Source of the DNA: Paracamarosporium sp. OC-R06-R3
Taxonomy: Eukaryota; Ascomycota; Dothideomycetes; Pleosporales; Didymosphaeriaceae
Assembly (NCBI GenBank): GCA_019828545.1
Contig: JACVRA010000023.1
Span: 186,001-250,000, forward strand
DNA: 64,000 bases
Reading direction: 5' to 3'
Shown here: positions 1-11,929 of the stretch, piece by piece
Numbering within the stretch: the first letter of the stretch is position 1
How the letters are laid out: each line of letters opens with the position of its first letter
Notes under the pieces: generated by a model
What the model saw: only the letters and a program-made list of their open reading frames with translations
What the model was told of the DNA's origin: nothing
Databases searched by the model: none
Translations under genes and position numbers: made by a program

Positions 1-3000
1 AGTAGCACTTCCTGGACCAGGCTCTAACATGATCGTCTTACGACTGCCTAAGAGCGCCCCACCTACCACTCTGCCCGAAAACTGGTGCCAGCAATTGGGC
101 GCTTGCAAAATGTATTTGTCCATGGCGCTACGGAAGCGGTTGCGGTAATCCCTAGGCGAAGTGATGGTAGGCTTGTTTTTGCCACGGTCTTTGATCCACG
201 ATTCGAGCTTCTTGTCCCAGGTGTAGGTGCGAATACAGTCTGTCTTCGTTAGTCTCCGTTAACAAAAGCAGGAGGAAGACGAGAAAGCCTACCAATGATA
301 CCGACGATGATCTCGTGGCTTGCATCGTCGAAGCCTGCCATTAGACTGTAATCCATGACGTTGTTCTGGGAGAGAAAGAGCGTATCGTTCCAGACGCTTG
401 CCTTGAGTAATTTCTTCGTGTGTTCACGGACGAAGATTGGCGTCTCGCTGTAGATGATATCGACAAGATTTTCATCGAGTAAGACCTCGTCACGCTCCCC
501 AGTTGACTCAATCTTGCGGTTGCGCATACTCCCCTTGAGATCATACCGCCGATTAGGCTCCCGATCGTAGAACAGATTCTCCATGACAAGCATGTACCAG
601 TCAAAATCGCGACCCGTAGGTGTTTTGATCTGGACTTGGAAGAGGCCGAACATCTTTGCAATCACTGAGGGTAGTCCTTTGAAGAGATTCTGATGCGTGA
701 AGGCGAAGTAATTTGGCGCAAAACGGAAGAAGGCCTGAACCTCGATAGGCGATAAACTCTTGAGCACAAAGCGATCGTCTAGCGTCTTGAGAAAGATGGA
801 CTTTGACTTCCCGCCTTTAGAATCCCACTTGGAGCATCGAGAAAGAGATTCTACAAAGCGATCTGCAACACCACATTTACGGCGGAGAGCGTCGAAAGAT
901 TGAGCATAGAAAATCTTGCACTGCGCTTTCACACCACGGTTATTAAATCCGTACCTGATGTTGCTGTTCGCCTCGTGAAGTAGGTTGCGTTCGATAGAAG
1001 CCTCCGAATTCTCAAGACCATTACCTCCTTTCTCAGAGGTAACAGACTCGCCACGGAATGATTGAAGCTGAACAACGTAGTGGGGCGCAGAGAGTGCAAG
1101 CGCAATGATTGAACTTGGCTCATCTTCCCGGACAATGATGTCGGAATCTTCCCACACATGCTCTATCTGCGCGAATGGATAATCCAAGGGCGCCCAGCCG
1201 CTTGCCGACCGCTCAGACCAAAAACTAGTCAGCATCTTCATGAGTGTGGTTTTTTCATGTCTCGGTAGCTCTAGAGAGCTCTCCAGTTGTGAATCAGTCA
1301 TAGACAGGAGATCCGAATCAGGTAAAGGCACATCCTCGGGTGCAATTTCCACGTCGCTCAGTTCGTTTTCGATATCTGAGGGAGCGTGACCAGGCGTTGC
1401 AGGCTGGCTTTCCTCACTGGTATGAGTGTCAGACTCCTTGGCGTGTTGTTCTAGTACCGGAGATTCAGAAGCGGTCGTTGCACCAGTAGTCTCTGTCAAA
1501 GTACTGTCTTCGAGTGTACTATTATCTGTGCTGATGCGTGCTGGCGAGCTTGGAAGCTCTTCATCGGAGGGAATCTGCTCTTGCACGGCTTCGTGCACAT
1601 CTTTGTATACCTCAACAATTGGTTTTGAAGATGCTAATGGATACGCTCGCGCTTGTCGACTACGTTCGTTCCTTCGCTCGCGCATCCGTTCTCTCTGAAA
1701 CTCTCTCGAGAGCTGCTCAAAGTGTTCCGCAAGCTTAGACACTTTGGACGCCTCCTTTTGATTCCTGAAGATGGGTATGGAGCGAGGTATCTTTGATGTG
1801 GATTTCGAGTGCTTGAAGGTGCCGAGAGATAATCTGTCGCTTATTCGATCGAAGGCTTTGCCAGCATCGCCGCCTGCTTTCTTGGGCGGTTCTAAGGTTT
1901 TGCTAGCTGTCGCAATATGCGGTGGACTAGGACTCTTAGGAATACCACCAGGTTGCGATTGAGTTCGAACCAACGTTGTGGGTCTCGTGTGAGAGCCAGT
2001 CTCACGACGGATAGTGTCTACCAAACGAGGTATCTTGCTTTCTAATGGACCACCTGCGGGATAGGAAGGTGTAGGAGATGTGGGCATATTGTCGATAGCA
2101 TCGGCTACAATCTTGTCTATTGGGTCCACTCGCGGCAGCGCCGTAGGTGTAGGTGATCCAGGTCCAATCGGGTCCTGCTCTGGAGCTAGTGTCGGAGTCT
2201 TCAGAAGCTCCTCATCTGTGTGATCCGGCAGTCTAGGAGATACGGCTAGATCAAGATGTCGCACATGGTCCCGCTCCAGTGCATCATACGGTGCTTGAAC
2301 TGGCAAGAGTTGACTTGTCTTTGACTCCTCAGGTGTGAAATTGCTCTCTGATCCTTGGTTGGGTCTCACCTCCGGTGCCGTGGTACTTTGCGAGTGGTCT
2401 TCTTCGACTACCGAGTTTAGCATGTCCCGCGCACGCTCAGGCGACATACTCGAAGGCATGGGTGGCAATGCGAGGGACTCTCTCTTCTCGTTAATTGTGG
2501 GTTCCTCCGCAGTTTCTGACCCCTCTTCTACAGAAGTCAATGAGCTTGTAGACTCGTCGCGCTCCAAGAAAAGCTTCTTTAGCTGTAACGTGGCCAATCG
2601 TCTAATGTCTTTTTCTGATGGAAAATACTGTTGCTCGAATTCGGTAAAAGTCTCGTCCCATGCAATTGCTTTTTCTTGAATAGCACGGATAGCTCGATTC
2701 ATTGGAATGATCTCGTAGTATTTCGAGTTCATGTATTTGTCCTGGAGTTTCTTTTTGAGCCACTCATGCTCGTCATTGGCGCGTTTCATTAATCTCTCCA
2801 CCTCCGTCCTGCAAAGTTCAACTTTCTCAGGAATGACGCTCTCGACATGAATGCCCTTGATGCGTGAGCGAACAGAAACCATGAATTTATCGAGCCTTTC
2901 TTCGATCTTTAGGAATTGCTCATTCTTCAACCGGAGATCACTGTCCACTTTCCAAGTAACGATGGGCCGGGGTACGATAACCTCGTATAGAGAGACTGGA

Positions 3001-6000
3001 TCATACTGAACGCGCACAGCCGCATTATTAAATCCGAAATACCGGACGTGATCCTTGTGAATATCATGAGGACAAAGGTCGGCGCGAGGATGCAACTGGC
3101 TGCTCCAGAACGTTAGTTCAAGATACTTGGCGAATGAGTACTTCCAAGTGCTATCCGACATCGGAATTACTTGCGTCTCTTGACCACATATCCTGCAGCA
3201 GCTCCACATTAAGATTGTGCTCTGTAAGCCCTTCATTTTCGAAGCACACTTCTGCACAATGACGCTCATTTGACCCTCTCCATGCACGTATTGCCGTGAA
3301 TGATCTACCATTCTACGGTTGCAACCGTCCACTTCGCAAAGCGAACCGGCTCCGTGACAAAGATCTTCAACATATTGGCCCAATGTGCAGTCCGGTGTAA
3401 AGCCGTCGTCGAAATCGTGCTCCTGGTAAAAGTTCAGAGCGATTATGTCTGGACCAATACATGGCGTGGAATTGGCAGTATTGACGACACTGTATAGTAC
3501 TGCGATCTTCTGATGGTTGAATGGGTCAAAAAGCTCTACGTTGGTGGCTAGATAAGCCTCCCACTGGCGTTTCTGGGTCTTGTAGTTGTGCAGTGCTTTA
3601 TCATACTCAGACGCGTGTACCGCATGTAAGAATTCGCGCACTTGCTTCGACGCCTGATCAACCACCCCATGCACCATTTCGGGTTGAACTAGATTGAACT
3701 TCTCCGGCGTGCCTTCAACCATCTCATTAGTGGTATACTGGTCTCGCAACTGCTTTAAGTAGCCGAGCTTCTTCTCGTATTCACGAGCTTGGTTGAGCAA
3801 GTAAGGTTGCATGAATTTGACGAAAGGAGATGCAGATAATAGCTTGGTGCGATGGTTTTCCACCATCTCGCTGTAGAAAGATGGAGCTGATGCATCTTGT
3901 GGTACCTGCAAGGCAACGGCCGCCGCTTGAGGGTTGTCGCCTGCGACATGTGGATTTTCCATTAGGGTGTTAATGTTGTCCGTGAAGTTGGGCACCATAC
4001 TGGTCGAGAAAGACGAATCAGTATTCGAAGCTATTGTTCCGCTGTTGGAGGTGACAGGAATCATAACAAACTCATCCCGCATCAAACACGTCTCGAGTTT
4101 GAGATTGTAAACAACATAGCACATGAACTCCGTGATGCGCTTCAGCTTTGCTAAGCTCTTGGCTTCGTCTCCTCGAAGAGCTATCGTACACCCAAGATCT
4201 GGTTGGCAGCCGGACAAAAAGATGTAGTTCCTTTTGGCGCTTTTGTGAACATATGTTCTGACGTCAAAACTTCCGCATCGTCCGAGGCGAGACGGGTCGG
4301 CAAGTTGGTCTACAGAGGACACAGGTCTGGATTGAGTACACCGAGCGACCGCATTCAAGACCGTTTCTTTCACATTATAGGCGACGGAAATACCTGCTTC
4401 CTCTAGAAATTCAAGGGCAAGACCGGACACATTCCGCTGAATGAGCAGTACATTGGGTCTGAGAGCGACGATTCGACCCACAATGTTCTTGAGATACTCT
4501 TTTTCTTGTGAAATAACGGGATCTAAACTCATAAAGTGCGTTTGGTGCCGTGCATACTCGACAGCAAATGTGATGATGAGAATCTTTGGGTGGGCGATAT
4601 TGCGAGGCATACTCTTAAGAGCAACGTTTTTTGAGAAGATCACACCAGAGACGTATGACGTATCGCGAGGTCTCCCACCCGGAATCTTCTTAAGTTTGAT
4701 GTAATGTCTTATGTCGATATCATCGCCTCTGTGAAGGTCTGGATTGACATCATCGGTGCATTGCAACAGTATCGGAACAAGAGCCCTTTCCCAACTTGAG
4801 GAACGCGAAATGCCAGCGTCTTGTAACATTTGCTTCAGTAACTTGCGGACATGCTCCAAACTGGCCTGATTAAGTTCAATCTGCGGGGCATTCCCTCCTT
4901 GCATAGAGGCGCTGCGGGTGATTTTAGAAGCCGACGGTGGCGCTGGAGAGGGCTGTAATATGGCCGATTGTGGACTAGGCGAGGTCCCACCAAAGCCAGC
5001 ACCGAAAGGCTTCAATAGACTGTTGCTCTTGGACCGTCGGGGGGATGGTCTATGTGTAACACTGCTAACGCTGAGGTTTCTCCGTTTGGATTGTCGATTG
5101 ACGTGACGACTTGTGATACTTGCAGTGTCTGTGTCTCGGGCATGAACGCCGCCGAAGGTGCTTCTGTCCGCTCTCCCTTTACCTTTTCTCATGGCAGCCA
5201 AAAGTCCACCAAATCCTCCTTTTTCACTGTCCATGCTGGTATGTGATGGTGATTCAGCCCGCAGTGTGGCAAATATGCTGGATGGCTCATCCTCACTGGA
5301 ACCCTCATCCGACATGAATGGCGCGAGGTCCGGGTCGATGATGTTATCGTGGTGGAAAGCAGGAAGTGCGGAGCGACTTCGAGGAAGGTCCGTATGATAC
5401 TGATGAAAGGGTGCCCTGTCCTCATGCCTTACATTGCGCATGTGTTGGTGGTGGTGACGTTTATGACTAGAAGAGCGTGGCCGTCCACTCAGTGAACGTA
5501 AAGATCTGGAAGAGCTCGGCCTGGGTAGCTGCGGGGCGACTTCAATCACAGCAGATCGACGCTTCTTCTCACTACCAAGCTTCCTTGACATGGGGATACT
5601 GATAGTTGGGGTTCCGATCTTTGTGTGGTCGCTTTCTGACGGATCGAATTGATCCACAACATCTAGTACGTCGTCATTATGCTCATAAAGAGAAGCTTGA
5701 TCTCCGTCGTCGGTGTATTCAGAGGAATCGTCACCATTACCTTGAATGATGTTCTCACAAGGCTTGCATACTCTGACGTTCATTGTTTGACCGAACATCT
5801 TACCAGGCAAGATAGTAGTGCATTTTGAATCAAAGATTTGTCCACAAGTGCGGCAATGGTGCTTACGCCTAAAAGTTGAGAATGCGTCCCCACAGTTGAA
5901 ACAGTCTTTTGCGTTTTCGTCTCTCATCCAATACTCTCGACTCAGAAGTTTTCGCGGCAACTGAGAAGAGGGACCCTGCGACACAGTGCTAGATGGTCTC

Positions 6001-7124
6001 AGGACGGGGCGTTGGATTTCCTCAATAGGTGGCACAGCAGGACTGCGCACTGTAGTACTTGTGACGACGGAGCTTAGGCCATCCGAAGAAGACATTCGCG
6101 ATGGATGAAACCCTGGCAGATGGGACGGTCCAACTTGTACCAAAGGAGGCCGCTGAGGTGCAGGAGCGAGGACCGGCGTCTGAGCATTGGCAGTAACATG
6201 CGGTACCTCAGTGGCTTCAGAGCCGTTGCTGGAGAGCCCTTTCGGAGCTTTGGGGGCCGGTTTGTATTGTCTCTCTGCTCGAGATGTGACTCGAGCGAGA
6301 TCGTCTCCTGCAACGTCCAACGGAAATGCAGATCCAGATTTTTCCCTTGAGGTAGAATCACCTTCTACATGTGCTGCATCATCTTCAGTAGTATCGCTCT
6401 CTTGCTCTACTAGATCCATATCGCCCTTCTGTTGCCGGAAGCGCTCGGTTCGCCCAGAGGGATAACGCGACGACTCTCTGCTCTTTATGCCGGAGACTAG
6501 ACCGCTCGAAGAGCTGTTTTTGGACGCAACCTCTACGGGCAGGCTGCCATGAGGTTTAGTGGCGGTGTTAAGAGGGCTAAGAGAGAAGGCTTCATCTTCA
6601 CGAGATGTCTTGCTGGGGTCGATGGTGGATGTTATCGAGGGCCTCGAACGCGTAGTGCCAAGTGATGTTCTAGAGCCATTTAACGAAGGCTTTGCAGATA
6701 TTGCAGAGTTGGAAATATTCGAATCGCGAGAAGATGGTGGGTGGTCTGGGAAATTTGGCACAAGTGGCGACTGCAGTCTCGAGGAAGGCATCGAGACTAC
6801 CACGGGCGAGGATACAGCAGTTCCAGCAGGGCTCTTCGTGACAGCTGGTCTTGTGACGGCCTTGTTCTTCGCACCTACACCCATGACCACGCCCTCGTCT
6901 GGATGTTCATGGCCTTGTTCTTTGTTGCCACCCACCGAGGCCTTCAAGCGGCTATACAGACCACTCAAACCGCTCTGGACCATGTCGAAGCTTTTGGCAT
7001 CGTTCGTTGTGGACGCGGGTGGTGGGGACGTGAGGTCGTCGAAAGTGGTCAAGCCCTGGGAGCGTGATGCCGTGGCATGCAGCTGGTAGAGCGAGCCGGG
7101 CAGGCGCCGCGAGTCGTGCGCCAT
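1..7124 (-). CDS. FAB1: 1-phosphatidylinositol-3-phosphate 5-kinase Fab1 (3' end outside window)
   Basis: Phosphorylates PtdIns(3)P to PtdIns(3,5)P2 on endosomal and vacuolar membranes. Three family domains are visible in order. A FYVE zinc finger lies at residues ~396-460, with WMRD and [10 protein letters not shown] motifs. A TCP-1/chaperonin-like region lies at ~770-1090. The PIP kinase core lies at the C-terminus, with [10 protein letters not shown] and [13 protein letters not shown]. The first ~390 residues and ~1580-1950 are Ser/Pro-rich and look disordered. The start at 7124 opens the frame just before conserved sequence. The frame is open to an intron at 292..240 (GTAGGC...ACAG). The last exon resumes at 239 and gives the expected kinase tail (TYTWDKKLE, then [15 protein letters not shown]). 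It is still open at base 1, so a short C-terminus is missing. Divergent from the telomere-protein gene at 7805. Confidence 0.95.
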
Positions 7125-7804
7125 GGCTATTCGTGGCTAGGGGCCGCCTAAGGGAGCGCAAGGGCAGAGAAGATGGCAGCAGCAGTAAGTGGACGGCATC
7201 AGGTATGGCCGGCAGGGTGAATCCAGTCGCAGTGAGTGCGAGGTTGCATGGCCAGGCTGCGTACGGGGCGGTGGAAGGCGAGATTTGCAGGATGACACGG
7301 TAGCCTGCGACGTAGTTCGGGTCAGGGAGCGTTCAGCAGTCGGCGGCGAGGCATGTGGAGGGCGCGTGAAGGTGCAACTCGAAGCAGTTCGAGGCAGCTT
7401 GAGGCAGCCCTCGCTGATGGTGGTCTGGCGGCGCGGATGACGCAGCTGCTGCGCGGGCGGGCACCTCCGAACGAACTCCGCACCTGATACAGCAGCGCAA
7501 ACACGCGGCTCAAGAAGCGGATGCGGTGTCACTTGCAAGCACTTGGAATCTGTTGTCGATTTGGTGTTGCGGGGCTTTGACTCCATTCGCGGAAGGCACG
7601 CCAGGGTGGCACACAGCAAACGCGGCAAGAGCACCGACCGAGGGCGACTGCACACCTCTGCCGACCTCGTATTCTCGCTGCTCCAATACCATCTCGTGGG
7701 GGTTTGCGGTGCCCTTCAATGCCGCTCCTCTTTTCTCTGCGCTCAACTGCGGTGTTGGCGCGCTCTGGTCTCGGCACGCACGCGTCGCGTCACCGCGTGT
7801 GGGG
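7125..7804. promoter_or_regulatory. Divergent intergenic region between FAB1 and the telomere-protein gene
   Basis: These 680 bases separate two divergently transcribed genes and should hold both promoters. The frame of the right-hand gene stays open upstream to about 7526. That extension is Cys/Ala-rich, and the residues after Met at 7805 begin what looks like a folded domain, so I treat the extension as leader. I recognise no specific operator or TATA box. Confidence 0.4.
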
Positions 7805-10800
7805 ATGAACCCCCTCTGGCTCGAGAACGAAATCACACTTCAGCTGGACCTGGCCAACGCCTGGCTGACGAGATTAGACGGCACGACGGACGAGGAATGG
7901 GCAAAGCTTCGCATTTACGACGATTCTGGCAGCTGTGTGCGCATCTTTGAGGAGCGCCGCAATGGTCGTCTTCGCATAGTCCAGGCATGCACCGCAGCTT
8001 CTTTGCCGGGTCAACTGCTGACCAGACTTCCCCAGGTCGATCCACTCATTCTCACCGACGGCACTGTGTCAATCGAAGCCTCCATCTCACCCGAGTGCCG
8101 CCCCTCCATTTGCGATCGACAGCAAGGTCTCTCACTTGTGGTGCGCAATTACACCCTGCGTTACACCCCATACGGGCCACCACGGGATCGTCTCGATTTC
8201 ACCCTCGACAGTGCCTATCTTGACCCTCAAAACGATACAGGCGGAGAATTATTCGGCCATCTCAGACCTATATATTCCTGCAGAGAGGTCGTTGAGTCTT
8301 TGCACAAGTTACAACAAACACGGGCCGAATTAGATCGTAAATGTTTCGGTATAGTGGAGATTAAAGCGGACGAATCAGACAACATGTCACCGCAACGGCA
8401 ACAAGGAGAAGAGGCGGATAACGAGCAGTGGTCACCAAATACACAACTTGAATATGACACCCAAGTAGTGCACAGGACACGAACACCGAGCAAAGGTACA
8501 ACAGAGCAAACCAAGCTGCTGCTTAACAGCGCTAGCAATAATTCCCGTCAAACGGCTGAAAAGTTGCTTGGTCTACTTGGATTTGTTTCCAAACCTGCCG
8601 CTCCCCAAGAAAACGTCCTTACGAGTGAACCTCCAACGGGCGTCGAAGGCGATTCCGATGGCCCGCGAGCGAAGCGCGAAGATCAATCCACAACAATCAT
8701 CTCAAACGCAGCGAACATTGTCCATGATGTTGTGCTACAAGGTGATACACGAGTGGCCCCCTCTGCGGGTGGCTTCACGCGGACTTCAACCAGTCGTGCG
8801 TCCAACGAACGTATCGTACTACCCACGGATCGGATGCAACCAACACGCATGCCACCTTCCTATCCGCGGGGTAATACAACTGAAGGGCCTCCTCCATCCG
8901 TGATAAAGAACGGCTATCGCTCACCAGCCACTACCCATGGGGAAACAAGCTCAGATAGGTTGAAAAATACCACATTAGGTAGTTCTCCACAATCACAGTC
9001 CGACGAGGGTGCGTTAGAGGATACCGAACCCGGATGGCTACAAAATACGTGTCGCGCAGATGGTTGTGGCAAAGTACTCAGAGCGCAACAAAAGCTGTTA
9101 TCGAGTTGGCAAAAACGCAGGACTGGAACCAATGATCGTTTCCCAGACGCGAACATTCCCATTGCAGTGTTGAAAGCATTGAAAATATTCGAGATCAATG
9201 CTGCATCATCTGACACCGACTCATCAGACCAAGAGGATACCACAACTTTTAATGCCATTCCGTCGACTAAGGAGGTCGACATTATTTCAATTGGTGAGGA
9301 CGACAGTGAATTCTCTTGGTCAAGCTCTCCTGCCCGTGAACCTCCAAAACCACCATCCCGGCCTGGTGCGGCCCTACCGCTAGATTCTAGCCCTCCAAAC
9401 AACTGGACTGGAAGCCAAAGCGGGCGTCAAAAAGTAAATTCTAACCAAGAGGCTGGGCGTTTTGTGACCATCGAGTCCTCTAACGAGCTGGACGCGTTGA
9501 ACCCCACCCCATCCCCGCCTCTCGTCTCTGGTAACGATAATACTTCAGACATGGACATGGAGCTGGACATACCACGGGGACTGGCAGAATACAAATCGGA
9601 CCGCAATCATATTCCTGATTCCGCAACTATTCAACAAGCGACGATTGTTCATGTAAAAGAGACACCACTCTCTAAAGAAAGGAATACAGCACCCGCTGCC
9701 GAAGCCAACACCGTAGCTCAAGCGCAACAACAAACTTCAAGTGGAGTCTCCAAGGATACTTCTTCGACCTCAATCGTTTATTGCACACCTCACGAACCAA
9801 ATTCTTCGGAAAAGAGCATTGCATGCAATACGAAGGCTGTGCGGTCTGATTTCGATGTGCTTATATCATCGTATGACGGCCATTGGAACATCGAATCAAA
9901 AGTTGATCCCCTATTGTATTCGAAAAATACTGCGCCTGTTCAATGCGCCGAGTCTGCTGATGCTCACATGGGAGACGCGGAAGACGAATTGCCACAGTCA
10001 GGCCAACGTCTCAATGACGAGCGACAACATGTCCGTCTCTCAACATCCCCCTTGAGCAGTATTGGTGGCCCAAAGCCAAGTCTTGAATGCGAGCAACGAA
10101 GTGTAGAAGAGAGAATGTCACCTTTCATGCAAGACATATCAAGCCCTATGTCTACCCAGATGCCACGCTCAGAACTCGGTCCGACGGTTGATGCACTGCA
10201 AGCCAAACGAAAACTTGGAATTTCGCCCTCGAAACATGGTCGCCGTCCATCCAAACGAAGAGACATCAAGATGATGAGCTTTGGCGGCAATTCGTCCTCG
10301 AGAGATTTCGCCGAGGAATTGCGGAAAGAAAAGGAAGCGTCTTTTGCAAGATTCAGAGAACGAACACGAACTGCGTCTCTAGCCGGTAACGTATCTGACA
10401 GTGACACAAATCCAGGCACTCAATCTATACAATCCCCCAGTGCTCAGGGTGCCAGTTGCAGAATTAAAGAACGGCCCGCCACTACACAAGTGCTTGAGCT
10501 CGCTGGAGAAGTTGACATGGAAATCGATAACGTTAACACTGAAGAAGCCGGTATCGAAACTATCAAGAACAACGCTGACGTCGAGGCTGGGGAGCTTGAC
10601 ATGGAAATCGACAATGTTAACACTGAAGAGGCCGGTATCGAAATCATTAAGATCAACGCTGACGTCGAGGCTGTGCATGCTGAAAGCAATGAAATTCAAA
10701 CCGGCGCCGTCAGGAACGCAGAGGTCAACAACAGCGCTGTCGACTCTGCTGTAAATGGGTACGATGTGTCCCAACACACCCAGAACCACTCCCCACAACA

Positions 10801-11929
10801 TTTGGACACGGGCTCAAAGGTAGCACCATTCACGACGACCCCAACAGAAGTACAGACGTCCATACCTTCGCATAAGCCGGCAACTATACCTTCACATAAG
10901 CCGGAAACTATACCTTTACACAAGCCGGCATCCATACCTTTACACGAGCCAGCAACTATTATACCTTCACATGAGCCGGCATCCATACCTTCACATAAGC
11001 CTGCAACCCTCTTCGAAAACTTCAAAGCCACGTACCCCGCGTATACAGGAGATATTCGACATTTCTTAGGCCAATGCAAGCAGATGGAGAAGCTCGACGA
11101 GCAAGACAAGATGGTACCCAAGTGGCAGTGGGACGACTTCATTATCCGCAATCGGACAGATTACAGAGTGTATGCAAACGATTGCTTGGACAACGGAATA
11201 GATGCCGAACCCTACTATCGCTTTTACAAAGATAACATTCGGAATACACTATATATGGAGGGTATTATTGGAAGTAGGAAAACCTTGACCGCTGCTATCG
11301 AAGAGCTCGAAGGTAGAACCGCCACGAAAGCGGTTGCTACAAAGAAACCTACTCCGCAGCTCATCAGCACAAAAGAATTTACTGCAAATAGCCCGGCTGC
11401 AAATGTCTCCTCTACTAAGAATCCAAAATCCTATGCTCCTCCTAGTCCAAAGGCATATGCCAAGGCTTCGGCTACTAAGGTACCTACTGCGAAGGCACCT
11501 GCAACAAGCCTGGCTGCGACGAAGCAACTCAGTTCTGATTCAAATGTTCAAAGAAAATCGAGGCAGTCGCTTCCGTCAGCATTCCACAACAGAGTTCAAG
11601 GGACTACAAGCACGGCGACGAGAACGAATAGAGAGCGCCCACGGCAGTCTCTTCCAGCATCCTCCAGCGGAAGCCTATCTTCTCTTCCCCCCGCCAGGTT
11701 GAATCACTCTACGGCAGCGAAACAACCTAGTCGTCTCTCGACAACTGATAGCGTGTCTACGCGTCGTCCATCACTGCATCGAACGAACAGTGGACCACGG
11801 ATCCCCACGGAGCCTACAGGTGATCCATATCGTGACTTCGTTTTCGCACAGATGCGGGCCGCGTCCTTAACAGGAAGTGCGCATTCGCCCTCGAAATCGA
11901 TTCGACGCAACAACAGCAAGGACGGGTAA
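7805..11929 (+). CDS. Probable shelterin/telomerase OB-fold protein (TPP1/Est3/Tpz1-like)
   Basis: Single-exon gene of 1374 residues. Residues ~1-150 resemble the TPP1/Est3 OB fold. They have an early Trp-containing strand, then LILTDGTVSIEASIS (compare the 'DG..S' strand of TPP1), then YTLRYTPYGPPRDRLDF, then a helix before a long disordered middle. The middle is Ser/Pro/Glu-rich and holds two tandem repeats (10505-10672 and 10858-11008). Residues ~1068-1169 form a compact, Trp/Tyr-rich, conserved-looking module (PKWQWDDFIIRNRTDY, then PYYRFYKDNIRNTLY). A Lys/Ser-rich basic tail follows. In fission yeast Tpz1 the OB fold binds Pot1 and the C-terminus binds Poz1/Ccq1, so the layout suggests a telomere scaffold. 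That is inference from fold-like features; a different OB-fold nuclear protein remains possible. Confidence 0.55.
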   Translation: MNPLWLENEITLQLDLANAWLTRLDGTTDEEWAKLRIYDDSGSCVRIFEERRNGRLRIVQACTAASLPGQLLTRLPQVDPLILTDGTVSIEASISPECRPSICDRQQGLSLVVRNYTLRYTPYGPPRDRLDFTLDSAYLDPQNDTGGELFGHLRPIYSCREVVESLHKLQQTRAELDRKCFGIVEIKADESDNMSPQRQQGEEADNEQWSPNTQLEYDTQVVHRTRTPSKGTTEQTKLLLNSASNNSRQTAEKLLGLLGFVSKPAAPQENVLTSEPPTGVEGDSDGPRAKREDQSTTIISNAANIVHDVVLQGDTRVAPSAGGFTRTSTSRASNERIVLPTDRMQPTRMPPSYPRGNTTEGPPPSVIKNGYRSPATTHGETSSDRLKNTTLGSSPQSQSDEGALEDTEPGWLQNTCRADGCGKVLRAQQKLLSSWQKRRTGTNDRFPDANIPIAVLKALKIFEINAASSDTDSSDQEDTTTFNAIPSTKEVDIISIGEDDSEFSWSSSPAREPPKPPSRPGAALPLDSSPPNNWTGSQSGRQKVNSNQEAGRFVTIESSNELDALNPTPSPPLVSGNDNTSDMDMELDIPRGLAEYKSDRNHIPDSATIQQATIVHVKETPLSKERNTAPAAEANTVAQAQQQTSSGVSKDTSSTSIVYCTPHEPNSSEKSIACNTKAVRSDFDVLISSYDGHWNIESKVDPLLYSKNTAPVQCAESADAHMGDAEDELPQSGQRLNDERQHVRLSTSPLSSIGGPKPSLECEQRSVEERMSPFMQDISSPMSTQMPRSELGPTVDALQAKRKLGISPSKHGRRPSKRRDIKMMSFGGNSSSRDFAEELRKEKEASFARFRERTRTASLAGNVSDSDTNPGTQSIQSPSAQGASCRIKERPATTQVLELAGEVDMEIDNVNTEEAGIETIKNNADVEAGELDMEIDNVNTEEAGIEIIKINADVEAVHAESNEIQTGAVRNAEVNNSAVDSAVNGYDVSQHTQNHSPQHLDTGSKVAPFTTTPTEVQTSIPSHKPATIPSHKPETIPLHKPASIPLHEPATIIPSHEPASIPSHKPATLFENFKATYPAYTGDIRHFLGQCKQMEKLDEQDKMVPKWQWDDFIIRNRTDYRVYANDCLDNGIDAEPYYRFYKDNIRNTLYMEGIIGSRKTLTAAIEELEGRTATKAVATKKPTPQLISTKEFTANSPAANVSSTKNPKSYAPPSPKAYAKASATKVPTAKAPATSLAATKQLSSDSNVQRKSRQSLPSAFHNRVQGTTSTATRTNRERPRQSLPASSSGSLSSLPPARLNHSTAAKQPSRLSTTDSVSTRRPSLHRTNSGPRIPTEPTGDPYRDFVFAQMRAASLTGSAHSPSKSIRRNNSKDG
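10505..10672 (+). repeat. Two tandem 84-base coding repeats (28 residues each)
   Basis: The unit at 10505-10588 is repeated in frame at 10589-10672. Each encodes 28 residues beginning GE(V/L)DMEIDNVNTEEAG and ending NADVEA. Differences are mostly silent or conservative, so the duplication is recent or kept uniform. It lies in the acidic disordered middle of the probable telomere protein. Confidence 0.9.
10858..11008 (+). repeat. Short tandem repeat encoding (S/T)IPxH(K/E)PA octapeptides
   Basis: Six imperfect 24-base units, one carrying an extra codon (Ile), encode octapeptides such as SIPSHKPA and TIPLHKPA. The array lies immediately before the conserved-looking C-terminal module of the telomere-type protein and probably acts as a spacer. 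Copy number is likely to vary between strains. Confidence 0.85.
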
